A DNA stretch of 64,000 nt, from assembly GCF_051014445.1 (NCBI RefSeq), contig NC_135134.1, forward strand, positions 6,415,672 to 6,479,671, written 5' to 3'. This DNA is from Colletes latitarsis. Its lineage: Eukaryota > Arthropoda > Insecta > Hymenoptera > Colletidae. Numbering within the stretch: the stretch's first letter is position 1; each line of letters opens with the position of its first letter. Shown in pieces: positions 1 to 12,689 of this stretch. Below the pieces are notes generated by a model. The model ran no database searches. It was not told where the DNA came from and saw nothing but the letters and a program-made list of their open reading frames with translations. Made by a program: the position numbers and the translations under genes.

Positions 1-1760
1 AATCCCAGACCTAACCCAGCCATAACCGGCGTTATCCTCCAAATATTAATCGCACCCAGGTTTAATTGACTGCTTCGGTGTGGAACCACATTACTACGTG
101 ATCCCAACCAGAAAAAGCCCAGGATCTCGCCAACAGTTAGGCAAAAAATTCGAAGGTACGAGCCAGATGATTGCAAATACCAGAACTAACCCAGACATAA
201 CCAGCGTTATCCACTAAAATACTAATCGGAACCAGCTTTTATTGACTGTTTCAGTGTGGTACCACATTACTACGTGATCCAAACCAGAAGAAGCCCAGGA
301 TCTGGCCAACAAGTACGCGAAAATTGCGGAAGTATGAGCCAGATGATTGCAAATACCAGAACTAAACCATAAATAACCAGCGTTATCCTCTAAAATATTA
401 ATCGCAACCAGGTTTAATTGACTGTTTTTGTGTGGTACCGCATTACTACGTAATACAGACCTGAAGAAGGCCAGGATCTGCCCAACAAGTATGCGAGAAA
501 TGCGAAAGTACGTGCCAGATGAGGGCAAATCCCAGACCTAACCGTCTCATAACCGGCGTTATCCTCCAAAATATTAATCGCACCCAGGTTTAATTGACTG
601 CTTCGGTGTGGAACCACATTACTACATGATCCAAACCAGAAAAAGCCCAGGATCTCGCCAACAATTAGGCAAAAAATTCGAATGTACGAGCCAGATGATT
701 GCAAATACCAGAACTAACCCAAACATGACCAGCGTTATCCTCCAAAATATTCATCGCAACCAGGTTTCATTGACTGCTTCGGTGTGGAACCACATTACGA
801 CGGGATCCAAACCACAAAAAACCCAGGATCTGGCCAACAAGTACGCGAAAAATGCGATAGAACGAGCCAGATGATTGCAAATTCCAGAACTAACCCATAA
901 ATAACCAGTGTTATCCTCTAAAATATTAATCGCAACCAGGTTTAATTGACTGTTTCGGTGTGGTACCACATTACTACGTGATCCAAACCAGAAGAAGCCC
1001 AGGATCTGGCCAACAAGTATGCGAACAATGCGAAGGTACGAGCCAGATCAGGGCAAATCCTAGACCTAACCGAGACATAACCGGCGTTATCCTCTAAAAT
1101 ATTAATCGCAACCAGGTTTAATTGACTGTTTCGGTCCGGTACCGCATTAGTACGTGATCCAAGCCAGAAAAAGGCCAGGATCTTGCCAACAAGTAGGCGA
1201 AAAATGCGAAGGTACGAGCCAGATGAGGGCAAATCCCAGACCTAACAGACTCATAACCGGCGTTATCCTCCAAAATATTAATCGCACCCAGGTTTAATTG
1301 ACTGCTTCCGTGTGGAACCACATTACTACGTGATCCAAACCAGTAAAAGCCCAGGATCTCGCCAACAATTAGGCAAAAAATTCGAAGGTACGAGCCAGAT
1401 GATTGCAAATACCAGAACTATCCCAGACATAACCAGCGTTATCCTCTAAAATACTAATCGGAACCAGCTTTTATTGACAGTTTCAGTGTGGTACCACATT
1501 ACTACCTGATCCAAACCAGAAGAAGCCCAGGATCTGGCCAACAAGTATGCGAACAATGCGAAAGTACGAGCCAGAAGATTGCAAATACCAGAACTAACCC
1601 ATAAATAACCAGCGTTATCCTCTAAAATATTAATCGCAACCAGGTTTAATTGACTGTTTCGGTGTGGAACCGCCTTACTACGTAATACAGACCAGAAGAT
1701 GGCCAGGATCTGGCCAACAAGTATGCGAGAAACGGGAAAGTATGAGCCAGAGGGTTGCAT
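1..1760. repeat. Local 7-monomer (1,232 bp) higher-order period at the left edge
   Basis: The private variant CGCACCCAGG occurs only at 51, 579 and 1283. The spacings are 528 bp (3 monomers) and 704 bp (4 monomers), together 1,232 bp. Sequence from 1 to about 530 closely matches 1233 to about 1760, sharing other rare changes such as CTCGCCAAC and AAAAAATTCG. Single-base differences are visible (for example CCCAACC against CCAAACC), so this duplication is older than the tight ones further right. Nothing else is present here. Confidence 0.8.
552..727 (+). repeat. One complete 176-bp monomer, with landmark map
   Basis: Phase is set at the A of ACCGGCGTT. In the common form the landmarks are: ACCGGCGTT 1-9; AT-rich TAAAATATTAATC 16-28; AACCAGGTTT 31-40; TTCGG 51-55; GGTACC (a KpnI site in most monomers) 59-64; TACGTGATC 72-80; CAAACCAGAAAAAG 81-94; CCCAGGATCTGGCC 95-108; TGCGAAA twice, at 117-123 and 126-132; GTACGAGCC 133-141; and a C/A-rich tail ending ACATA at 176. 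A hand count of a representative common-form monomer gives A60 C42 G38 T36, with 10 CpG against about 9 expected. This particular copy carries the rarer CGCACCC variant and an AAAATTCG variant. 176 = 3 x 58 + 2, so no frame can persist through successive monomers. Confidence 0.95.
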
Positions 1761-3694
1761 ATACCAGAACTAACCGAGACATAACCGGCGTTATCCTCTA
1801 AAATATTATTCGGAACCAGGTTTAAATGAATATTTCAGTGTGGTACCAAATTACTACGTGGTCCAAGCCAGAAAAAGGCCAGGATCTTGCCAACAAGTAG
1901 GCGAAAAATGCGAAGGTACGAGCCAGATGATTGCAAATACCAGAACTAACCCAGACGTAACCAGCGTTACCCTCTAAAATACTAACCGGAACCAGCTTTT
2001 ATTGACTATTTCAGTGTGGTGCCACATTACTACGTGATCCAAACCAGAAAATGCCCAGGATCTGGCCAACCAGTATGCGAAAAATGCGAAAGTACGAGCC
2101 GGATGATTGCAAATACCAGAACTAACCCAAACATAACCAGCGTTATCCTCCAAAATATTCATCGCAACCAGGTTTAATTGACTGCTTCGTTGTGGAACCA
2201 CATTACGACGGGATACCAACCACAAAAAACCCAAGATCTGGCCAACAAGTACGCGAAAAATGCCAAAGTACGTGACAGATGAGGGCAAATCTCAGACCTA
2301 ACCGAGATATAACCGGCGTTATTCTCCAAAATATTAATCGAAACCAGGTTCAATTGACTGTTTCGGTGTGGAACGTCATTATTACGGGATCCAAACCAGA
2401 AAAAACCCTGTATCTGGCCAAGAAGTATGCGAAAAACGCGAAAGTATGAGCCAGAAGATTGCATATGCCAGAACTAACCGAGACATAACCGGCGTTTTCC
2501 TCTAAAATATTATTCGGAACCAGGTTTAATTGAATGTTTCAGTGTGGTACCAAATTACTACGTGGTCCAAGCCAGAAAAAGGCCAGGTTCTTTCCAACAA
2601 GTAGGCGAGAAATGCGAAGGTACGAGCCAGATGAGGGCAAATCTCAGACCTAACTGAGACATAACCGGCGTTATCCTCTAAAATATTAATCGCAACCAGG
2701 TTTGATTGACTTTTTCGGTGTGGAACCACATTACGACGGGATACAAACGACATAAAACCCAAGATCTGGTCAACAAGTACGCGAACATTGCGAAAGTATA
2801 AGCCAGATGATTGCAAATACCATAACTAACCCATACATAACCAGCGTTATCCCCTAAATTATTAATCGCAACCAGGTTTAACTGACAGTTTCGGTGTGGT
2901 ACCCCATTACTACGTGATACAGACCAGAAGAAGGCCAGGATCTGGCCAACAAGTAGGTGAAAAATGCGAAGGTACGAGCCAGATGAGGGCAAATACCAGA
3001 ACTAACCCAAACATAACCAGCGTTATCCTCCAAAATATTCATCGGAACCAGGTTTCATTGACTGCTTCGGTGTGGAACCACATTACGACGGGATCCAAAC
3101 CACGAAAAACCCAAGTTCTGGCCAAGAAGTATGCGAAAAATGCGAAAGTACGAGCCAGATGAGGGCAAATCCCAGACCTAACCGAGACATAACCGGCGTT
3201 ATCCTCTAAAATACTAATCGGAACCAGCTTTTATTGACTGTTTCATTGTGGTACCACAATATTACGTGATCCAAACCAGAAAAAGCCCAGGATCTGGCCA
3301 ACAAGTATGCGAAAAATACGAAAGCACGAGCAAGATGTGGGCAAATCCCAGACCTAACCGAGATAATACCGGCGTTATCCTCTAAAATATTAATCGCAAC
3401 CAGTTTCTATTGACTGTTTCAGTGTGGTGCCTCATTACTACGTGATACAGACCAGAAAAAGCCCAGGATCTGGCCAACAAGTATGCGAGAAATGCGAAAG
3501 TACGAGACAGATGAGGGCAAATCCCAGACCTGACCCAGACATAACCGACGTTATCCCCTAAAATATTAATCGCAACCAGGTGTAACTGAATGTTTCGGTG
3601 TGGAGCCACATTACGACGGGATACAAGCCCGAAAAAGCCCTGGATCTGGCCAAGAAGTATACGAGAAATGCGAAAGTACGAGCCTGATGAGGGC
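1761..3694. repeat. Divergent satellite stretch without a clear higher-order unit
   Basis: About 11 monomers in normal phase carry more scattered substitutions than the centre of the window. The monomers around 1974-2288 closely resemble those around 42,246-42,560, sharing an unusual series of variants at an offset of 40,272 bp. No close tandem partner was found. No gene, RNA or mobile element is visible. Confidence 0.7.
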
Positions 3695-5425
3695 AAATCC
3701 CAGACCTAACCGAGATATAACCGGCGTTATTCTCTAAAATATTAATCGAAACCAGGTTTAATTGACTGTTTCGGTTCGGTACCGCATTAGTACGTGATCC
3801 AAACCAGAAAAGGCCGGGATCTGGCCAACAAGTATGCGAAATATGCGACAGTACGAGCCAGATGATTGCAAATACCAGACCTAACCCTGACATAACCAGC
3901 GTTATCCTCTAAAATACTAACCGGAACCAGCTTTTAATGACTGTTTCAGTGTGGTGCCACATTACTACGTGATCCAAACCAGAAAATGCCCAGGATCTGG
4001 CCAACCAGTATGCGAAAAATGCGAAAGTACGAGCCGGATGATTGCAAATACCAGAACTAACCCAAACATAACCAAACATAACCAAACCAGGAAGAGGTCA
4101 GGATCTGGCCAAGAAGTATACGAGAAATGCGAAAGTACGTGCCAGATGAGGGCAAATCCCAGACCTAACCGAGACATAACCGGCGTTATCCTCTAAAATG
4201 TTAATCGCAACCAGCTTCTATTGACTGTTTCAGTGTGGTACCACATTGCGACGGGATACAAACCACAAAAAACCCAAGATCTGCCCAACAAGTACGCGAG
4301 AAATGCGAAAGTACGTTACAGATGAGGGCAAATCCCAGACCTAACCGAGATATAACCGGCGTTATTCTCTAAAATATTAATCGAAACCAGGTTTAATTGA
4401 CTGTTTCGGTGTGGAACGTCATTATTACGGGATCCAAACCAGAAAAAGCTCTGGATCTGGCCAACAAGTATGCGAAAAATACGAAAGCACGAGCAAGATG
4501 TGGGCAAATCCCAGACCTAACCGAGATAATACCGGCGTTATCCTCTAAAATATTAATCGCAACCAGCTTCTATTGACTGTTTCAGTGTGGTGCCACATTA
4601 CTACGTGATACAGACCAGAAAAAGCCCAGGATCTGGCAAACAAGTATGCGAGAAATGCGAAAGTACGAGACAGATGAGGGCAAATCCCAGACCTGACCCA
4701 GACATAACCGACGTTATCCCCTAAAATATTAATCGCAACCAGGTTTAACTGAATGTTTCGGTGTGGAGCCACATTACGACGGGATAAAAGCCCGAAAAAG
4801 CCCTGGATCTGGCCAAGAAGTATACGAGAAATGCGAAAGTACGAGCCAGATGAGGGCAAATCCCAGACCTAATTCAGACATAACCGGCGTTATCCTCTAA
4901 AATATTAATCGCAACCAGCTTCTATTGACTGATTCAGTGTGGTGCCACATTACTACATGATCCAAACCAGAAAAAGGCCAGGATCTGGCCAACAAGTATG
5001 CGGAAAATGCGAAAGTACGAGCCAGATAAGGGCAAATCCCAGACCTAGCCGAGACATAACCGGCGTTATCCTCCAAAATATTAATCGCAACCTGGTTTAA
5101 TTGACTGTTACGGTGTGGTACCGCAGTACTACGTGATCCGAACCAGAAAAAGCCCAGGATTATGCCAACAAGTAGGCGAAAAATGCGAAGGTACGGGCCA
5201 GATGAGGGCAAATACCAGAACTAACCCAAACATAACCAGCGTTATCCTCCAAAATATTCATCGCAACCAGGTTTCATTGACTGCTTCGGTGTGGAACCAC
5301 ATTACGACGGGATCCAAACCACGAAAAACCCAAGTTGTGGCCAAGAAGTATGCGAAAAATGCGAAAGTACGAGACAGATGAGGGCAAATCCCAGACCTAA
5401 CCGAGATATAACCGGCGTTATTCTC
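3695..5425. repeat. Satellite block A, copy 1
   Basis: Colinear with 9,541-11,272 at an offset of 5,846-5,847 bp (about 34 monomers minus two 68-bp deletions). The match runs through a shortened dimer, an AAGCACGAGCAAGATG variant and an AACGTCATTATTACGG monomer. The right end is sharp: at about 5,425 this copy continues with TATTAATCG, whereas the other switches to TACTAATCGCAAATATC. Confidence 0.8.
3895..4178. repeat. Shortened dimer, copy 1 (284 bp instead of 352)
   Basis: Compared with a normal monomer pair, the 78 bases between AAACATAACC and AAACCAG are missing and AAACATAACC is present twice (4064-4083), for a net loss of 68 bp. The loss removes the AT-rich start, the GGTACC landmark and the first dyad of one monomer. 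The same junction in all eight copies implies one founding event followed by copying. Confidence 0.95.
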
Positions 5426-7110
5426 GAAAATATTAATCGAAACCAGGTTTAATTGACTGTTTCGGTTCGGTACCGCATTAGTACGTGATCCAAACCAGAA
5501 AAAGGCCGGGATCTGGCCAACAAGTATGCGAAAAATGCGAAAGTACGAGCCAGATGATTGCAAATACCAGACCTAACCCAGACATAACCAGCGTTATCCT
5601 CTAAAATACTAACCGGAACCAGCTTTTAATGACTGTTTCAGTGTGGTGCCACATTACTACGTGATCCAAACCAGAAAATGCCCAGGATCTGGCCAACCAG
5701 TATGCGAAAAATGCGAAAGTACGAGCCGGATGATTGCAAATACCAGAACTAACCCAAACATAACCAAACATAACCAAACCAGGAAGAGGTCAGGATCTGG
5801 CCAAGAAGTATACGAGAAATGCGAAAGTACGTGCCAGATGAGGGCAAATCCCAGACCTAACCGAGACATAACCGGCGTTATCCTCTAAAATGTTAATCGC
5901 AACCAGCTTCTATTGACTGTTTCAGTGTGGTACCACATTGCGGCGGGATACAAACCACAAAAAACCCAAGATCTGCCCAACAAGTACGCGAGAAATGCGA
6001 AAGTACGTGCCAGATGAGGGCAAATACCAGACCTAACCATGACATAACCGGCGTTATCCTCTAAAATATTAATCACAACCAAGTTTAATTGACTGTTTCG
6101 GTGTGGTACCGCATTACTACGTGATACAGACCAGAAAAAGGCCAGGATCTGACCAACAAGAATGCGAAAAATGCGAAAGTACGTGACAGATGAGGGCAAA
6201 TCCCAGACCTAACCGAGAAATAACCGGCGTTATCCTCTAAAATATTAATCGCAACCAGGTTTAATTGACTGTTTCGGTATGGATCGTCATTATTACGGGA
6301 TCCAAACCAGAAAAAACCCTGTATCTGGCCAAGAAGTATGCGAAAAACGCGAAAGTATGAGCCAGAGGATTGCATATACCAGAACCAACCGAGACATAAC
6401 CGGCATTATCCTCTAAAATATTAATCGGAACCAGGTTTAATTGAATGTTTCAGTGTGGTACCAAATTACTACGTGGTCCAAGCCACAAGAAGGCCAGGAT
6501 CTTGCCAACAAGTAGGCGAAAAATGCGAAAGTACGAGCCAGATGATTGCAATTACCAGAACTAACCCAAACATGACCAGCGTTATCCTGCAAAATATTCA
6601 TCGCAACCAGGGTTCATTGACTGCCTCGGTGTGGTGCCGCATTACTACGTGATCCAAACCAGAAAAAGCCCAGGATCTGGCCAACAAGTATGCGATAAAT
6701 GCGAAAGTAGGAGCCAGATGATTGCAAATACCGGAACTAACCAGACATAACCAGCGTTATCCTCCAAAATATTCATTGCCATCAGGTTTCATTGACTGCT
6801 TTGGTGTGGAACCACATTACGACGGAATCCAAACGACATAAAGCCCAAGATCTGGTCAACAAGTACGCGAAAATTGCGAAAGTATGAGCCAGATGATTGC
6901 AAATACCAGAACTAACCCATACATAACCAGCGTTATCCTCTAAATTCTTAATCGCAACCAGGTTTAATTGACTGTTTCGGTGTGGTACCGCATTATTACG
7001 TGATACAGACCAGAAGAAGGCCAGCATCTGGCCAACAAGTATGCGAGAAATGCGAAAGAACGAGCCAGATGAAGGCAAATCCCAGACCTAACCAAGAAAT
7101 AACCGGCGTT
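5040..7110. repeat. Satellite block B, copy 1
   Basis: Colinear with 29,814-31,884 at an offset of 24,774 bp, dropping to 24,773 after a one-base difference near 6,150/30,925. Shared private changes include ATGGATCGTCATTATTACGG near 6,280 and a TTTGGTGTGG monomer near 6,800. About 6,660-6,780 is not colinear with its counterpart, so the match is patchy there. Confidence 0.75.
5587..5870. repeat. Shortened dimer, copy 2
   Basis: Same junction, with the double AAACATAACC at 5756-5775. It lies 1,692 bp (10 monomers minus 68) after copy 1. The left monomer carries the same AACCGGAACCAGC and AGAAAATGCCC variants. Confidence 0.95.
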
Positions 7111-9100
7111 ATCCTCTAAAATATTAATCGCAACCTGGTTTAATTGACTGCTCCGGTGTGGAACCACATTACTACGTGATGCAAAACAGAAAAAGGCCAG
7201 GGTCTTGCTAAAAGGTAGGCGAAAAATTCGAAGGTACAAGCCAGATGATTGCAAATACCAGAACTAACCCAGACATAACCTGCGTTATCCTCTAAAATAC
7301 TAATCGGAACCAGCTTCTATTGACTGTTTCAGTGTGGTACCACATTACTACGTGATCCAAACCAGAAAAAGCCCAGGATCTGGCCAACAAGTATGCGAAA
7401 AATGCGAAAGTACGAGCCAGATGATTGCAAATACCAGAACTAACCCAAACATGACCAGCGTTATCCTCCAAAATATTCATCGCAACCAGGTTTCATTGAC
7501 TGCTTCGGTGTGGAACCACATTACTACGGGATCGAAACCACAAAAAACCCAAGATCTGGCCAACAAGTACGCGAAAATTGCGGAAGTATGAGCCAGATGA
7601 TTGCAAATACCAGAACTAACCCATAAATACCCAGCGCTATCCTCTAAAATATTAATCGCAACCAGGTTTAATTGACTGTTTCGGCGTGGTACCGCATTAC
7701 TACGTAATAGAGACCTGAAGAAGGCCAGGATCTGGCCAACAAGTATGCGAGAAATGCGAAAGTACGAACCAGATGAGGGCAAATCCCAGACCTAACCCGG
7801 ACATAACCGGCGTTATCCTCCAAAATATTAATCGCAACCAGGTTTAACTGACTGTTTCGGTGTGGAACCACATTACGACGGGATACAAACCCGAAAAAGC
7901 CCTGGATATGGCCAACAAGTATGCGAGAAATGCGAAAGTACGAGCCAGATGAGGGCAAATCCCAGACCTAAACCAGACATAACAGGCATTATCCTCTAAA
8001 ATATTAATCGCAACCAGCTTCTATTGACTGTTTCAGTGTGGTGCCACGTTACTACGTGATGCAAACCAGAAAAGGCCCAGGATCTGGCCAACAAGTATGC
8101 GGAAAATGCGAAAGTACGAGCCAGATAAGGGCAAATCCCTGACCTAGCCGAGACATAACCGGCGTTATCCTCTAAAATATTAATCGCAACCAGGTTTAAC
8201 TGACTGTTTCGGTGTGGAACCACATTACGACGGGATACAAACCCGAAAAAGCCCTGGATATGGCCAACAAGTATGCGAGAAATGCGAAAGTACGAGCCAG
8301 ATAAGGGCAAATCCCAGACCTAGCCGAGACATAACCGGCGTTATCCTCTAAAATATTAATCGCAACCAGGTATAATTGACTTTTTCGGCGTGGTACCGCA
8401 TTACTACGTGATCCAAACCAGAAAAAGCCCTGGATATGGCCAACAAGTATGCGAGAAATGCGAAAGTACAAGCCAGATGAGGGCAAATCCCAGACCTAGC
8501 CGAGACATAACCGGCGTTATCCTCCAAAATATTGATCGCAGCCAGGTTTAATTGACTGTTACGGTGTGGTACCGCATTACTACGTGATCCAAAGCAGAAA
8601 AAGCCCAGGATCTGGCCAACAAGTATGCGAGAAATGCGAAGGTACGAGCCAGATGAGGACAAATCCCAGACCTAACCTAGATATAACCGGCGTTATCCTC
8701 TTTAATATTAATCGCCACCAGGTTTAATTGTCTCTTTCGGTGTGGTACCGCAGTACTACGTGATCCGAACCAGAAAAAGCCCAGGATCATGCCAACAAGT
8801 AGGCGAAAAATGCGAAGGTACAAGCCAGATGAGGGCAAATACCAGAACTAACCCAAACATAACCAGCGTTATCCTCCAAAATATTCATCGCAACCAGGTT
8901 TCATTGACTGCTTCGGTGTGGAACCACATTACGACGGGATCCAAACCACGAAAAACCCAAGTTCTGGCCAACAAGTATGCGAAAAATGCGAAAGTACGAG
9001 CCAGATGAGGGCAAATCCCAGACCTAACCGAGATAATACCGGCGTTATCCTCTAAAATATTAATCGCAACCAGCTTCTATTGACTGTTTCAGTGTGGTGC
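7110..9100. repeat. Satellite block C, copy 1
   Basis: Colinear with 37,556-39,546 at a constant offset of 30,446 bp. Shared rare variants include TTGCTAAAAGGTAGGCG near 7,206, GTAATAGAGACCTGAAG near 7,706 and GTATAATTGACTTTTTCGG near 8,370. Similarity stops near 9,100, where the two copies carry different monomer types. Confidence 0.85.
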
Positions 9101-10290
9101 CACGTTACTACGTGATGCAAACCAGAAAAGGCCCAGGATCTGTCCAACAAGTATGCGGAAAATGTGAAAGTACGAGCCAGATGAGGGCAAATCCCAGACC
9201 TAGCCGAGACATAACCGGCGTTATCCTCTAAAATATTAATGGCAACCAGGTTTAATTGACTGTTACGGTGTGGTACCGCAGTACTACGTGATCCGAACCA
9301 GAAAAAGCCCAGGATCATGCCAACAAGTAGGCGAAAAATGCGAAGGTACGAGCCAGATGAGGGCAAATACCAGAACTAACCCAAACATAACCAGCGTTAT
9401 CCTCCAAAATATTCATCGCAACCAGGTTTCATTGACTGCTTCGGTGTGGAACCACATTACGACGGGATCCAAACCACGAAAAACCCAAGTTCTGGCCAAC
9501 AAGTATGCGAAAAATGCGAAAGTACGAGCCACATGAGGGCAAATCCCAGACCTAACCGAGATATAACCGGCGTTATTCTCGAAAATATTAATCGAAACCA
9601 GGTTTAATTGACTGTTTCGGTTCGGTACCGCATTAGTACGTGATCCAAACCAGAAAAAGGTCGGGATCTGGCCAACAAGTATGCGAAAAATGCGAAAGTA
9701 CGAGCCAGATGATTGCAAATACTAGACCTAACCCAGACATAACCAGCGTTATCCTCTAAAATACTAACCGGAACCAGCTTTTAATGACTGTTTCAGTGTG
9801 GTGCCACATTACTACGTGATCCAAACCAGAAAATGCCCAGGATCTGGCCAACCAGTATGCGAAAAATGCGAAAGTACGAGCCGGATGATTGCAAATACCA
9901 GAACTAACCCAAACATAACCAAACATAACCAAACCAGGAAGAGGTCAGGATCTGGCCAAGAAGTATACGAGAAATGCGAAAGTACGTGCCAGATGAGGGC
10001 AAATCCCAGACCTAACCGAGACATAACCGGCGTTATCCTCTAAAATGTTAATCGCAACCAGCTTCTATTGACTGTTTCAGTGTGGTACCACATTGCGACG
10101 GGATACAAACCACAAAAAACCCAAGATCTGCCCAACAAGTACGCGAGAAATGCGAAAGTACGTTACAGATGAGGGCAAATCCCAGACCTAACCGAGATAT
10201 AACCGGCGTTATTCTCTAAAATATTAATCGAAACCAGGTTTAATTGACTGTTTCGGTGTGGAACGTCATTATTACGGGATCCAAACCAGA
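9040..10290. repeat. Satellite block shared with 33.5 and 36.0 kb
   Basis: Colinear with 33,462-34,712 (offset 24,422) and, through the 2,572-bp tandem duplication, with 36,034-37,284. Shared markers are AATGGCAAC near 9,240, AAAGGTCGGGATC near 9,656 and the shortened dimer at 9,742. It overlaps the start of block A copy 2, so the same sequence has been copied with different end points on different occasions. Confidence 0.75.
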
Positions 10291-11272
10291 AAAAGCTCAG
10301 GATCTGGCCAACAAGTATGCGAAAAATACGAAAGCACGAGCAAGATGTGGGCAAATCCCAGACCTAACCGAGATAATACCGGCGTTATCCTCTAAAATAT
10401 TAATCGCAACCATCTTCTATTGACTGTTTCAGTGTGGTGCCACATTACTACGTGATACAGACCAGAAAAAGCCCAGGATCTGGCAAACAGGTATGCGAGA
10501 AATGCGAAAGTACGAGACAGATGAGGGCAAATCCCAGACCTGACCCAGACATAACCGACGTTATCCCCTAAAATATTAATCGCAACCAGGTTTAACTGAA
10601 TGTTTCGGTGTGGAGCCACATTACGACGGGATAAAAGCCCGAAAAAGCCCTGGATCTGGCCAAGAAGTATACGAGAAATGCGAAAGTACGAGCCAGATGA
10701 GGGCAAATCCCAGACCTAATTCAGACATAACCGGCGTTATCCTCTAAAATATTAATCGCAACCAGCTTCTATTGACTGATTCAGTGTGGTGCCACATTAC
10801 TACATGATCCAAACCAGAAAAAGGCCAGGATCTGGCCAACAAGTATGCGGAAAATGCGAAAGTACGAGCCAGATAAGGGCAAATCCCAGACCTAGCCGAG
10901 ACATAACCGGCGTTATCCTCCAAAATATTAATCGCAACCTGGTTTAATTGACTGTTACGGTGTGGTACCGCAGTACTACGTGATCCGAACCAGAAAAAGC
11001 CCAGGATCATGCCAACAAGTAGGCGAAAAATGCGAAGGTACGGGCCAGATGAGGGCAAATACCAGAACTAACCCAAACATAACCAGCGTTATCCTCCAAA
11101 ATATTCATCGCAACCAGGTTTCATTGACTGCTTCGGTGTGTAACCACATTACGACGGGATCCAAACCACGAAAAACCCAAGTTCTGGCCAACAAGTATGC
11201 GAAAAATGCGAAAGTACGAGCCAGATGAGGGCAAATCCCAGACCTAACCGAGATATAACCGGCGTTATTCTC
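9541..11272. repeat. Satellite block A, copy 2
   Basis: Second copy of the block at 3,695-5,425, with the same order of variant monomers. It differs by isolated substitutions (for example CTCAGG for CTCTGG near 10,297) and by a one-base length difference near 9,650. The right junction at about 11,272 passes directly into the GCAAATATC subfamily that opens the next domain, so this marks a recombination boundary. Confidence 0.8.
9742..10025. repeat. Shortened dimer, copy 3
   Basis: Same junction, with the double motif from 9911. It is 4,155 bp (24 monomers minus about 69) after copy 2 and part of block A copy 2. Confidence 0.95.
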
Positions 11273-11273
11273 G

Positions 11274-12516
11274 AAAATACTAATCGCAAATATCTTCTAT
11301 TGACTGTTTCAGTGTGGTGCCACATTACTACGTGATGCAGACCAGAAAAAGCCCAGGCTCTGGCCAACGAGTATGCCAGAAATGCGAAAGTACGAGCCAG
11401 ATGAGGGCAAATCCCAGACCTAATTCAGCCATAAACGGCGTTATCCTCTAAAATATTAATCGCAACCAGCTTCTATTGACTGTTTCAGTGTGGTACCACA
11501 TTACTACGTGATACATACCAGAAAAAGGCCAGGATCTGGCCAACAAGTATGCGAAAAATGCGAAGGCACGAGCCAGATGAGGCAAATCCCAGACCTAACC
11601 GAGATATAACCGGCGTTATTCTCTAAAATATTAATCGCAACCAGGTTTAATTGACTTTTTCGGTGTGGTACCGCATTACTACGTGATCCAAACCAGAAAA
11701 AGCCCAGGATCTGGCCAACAAGTATGCGAGAAACGCGAAAGTATGAACCAGAGGATAGCATATACCAGAACTAACCGAGACATAACCAGCGTTCTCCTCT
11801 AAAATAATAATCGGAACCAGGTTTATTTGACTGTTTCAGTGTGCTACCACATTACTACGTGATCCAAACCAGAAAAAGCCCAGGATCTGGCCAACAAGTA
11901 TGCGCAAAATGCGAAATTACGAGCCAGATGGGGGCAAATCCCAGACCTAACCAAGACATAACTGGCGTTATCCTCTAAAATACTAATCGGAACCAGCTTT
12001 TATTGACTGTTTCAGTGTGGTACCACAATATTACGTGATCCAAACCAGAAAAAGCCCAGGATCTGGCCAACAAGTATGCGAAAAATACGAAAGCACGAGC
12101 AAGATGTGGGCAAATCCCAGACCTAACCGAGATAATACCGGCGTTATCCTCTAAAATACTAATCGCAACCAGCTTCTATTGACTGTTTCAGTGTGGTGCC
12201 ACATTACTACGTGATACAGACCAGAAAAAGCCCAGGATCTGGCCAACGAGTATGCGAGAAATGCGACATTACGGGCCAGATGAGGGCAAATCCCAGACCT
12301 AAACGAGACATAACCGGCGTTATCCTCTAAAATACTAATCGCAAATATCTTCTATTGACTGTTTCAGTGTGGTGCCACATTACTACGTGATGCAGACCAG
12401 AAAAAGCCCAGGCTCTGGCCAACGAGTATGCGAGAAATGCGAAGGTACGAGCCAGATGAGGGCAAATCCCAGACCTAATTCAGCCATAAACGGCGTTATC
12501 CTCTAAAATATTAATC
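11274..12516. repeat. GCAAATATC subfamily pair, 6 monomers apart
   Basis: The monomer variant GCAAATATCTTC, replacing GCAACCAGCTTC, occurs at 11,286 and 12,341 here. Equivalent pairs lie at 16,212/17,268 and 51,579/52,634, always 1,055-1,056 bp (six monomers) apart, with a lone copy at 48,763. The three pairs are fossils of one 6-monomer unit carried inside larger duplications. Confidence 0.85.
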
Positions 12517-12689
12517 GCAACCAGCTTCTATTGACTGTTTCAGTGTGGTGCCACATTACTACGTGATACAGACCAGAAAAAGCCCAGGATCTGGCCAACG
12601 AGTATGCGAAAAATGCGAAAGTACGAGCCAGATCAGGGCAAATCCCAGACCTAACCGAGACATAACCGGCGTTATCCTCCAAAATATTA

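Noticed and set aside
4064..4088. Target-site duplication of an excised mobile element at the doubled AAACATAACC
   Set aside because: The 78 bases lost are ordinary satellite sequence and both sides are satellite, so a deletion with slippage explains the scar without any insertion.
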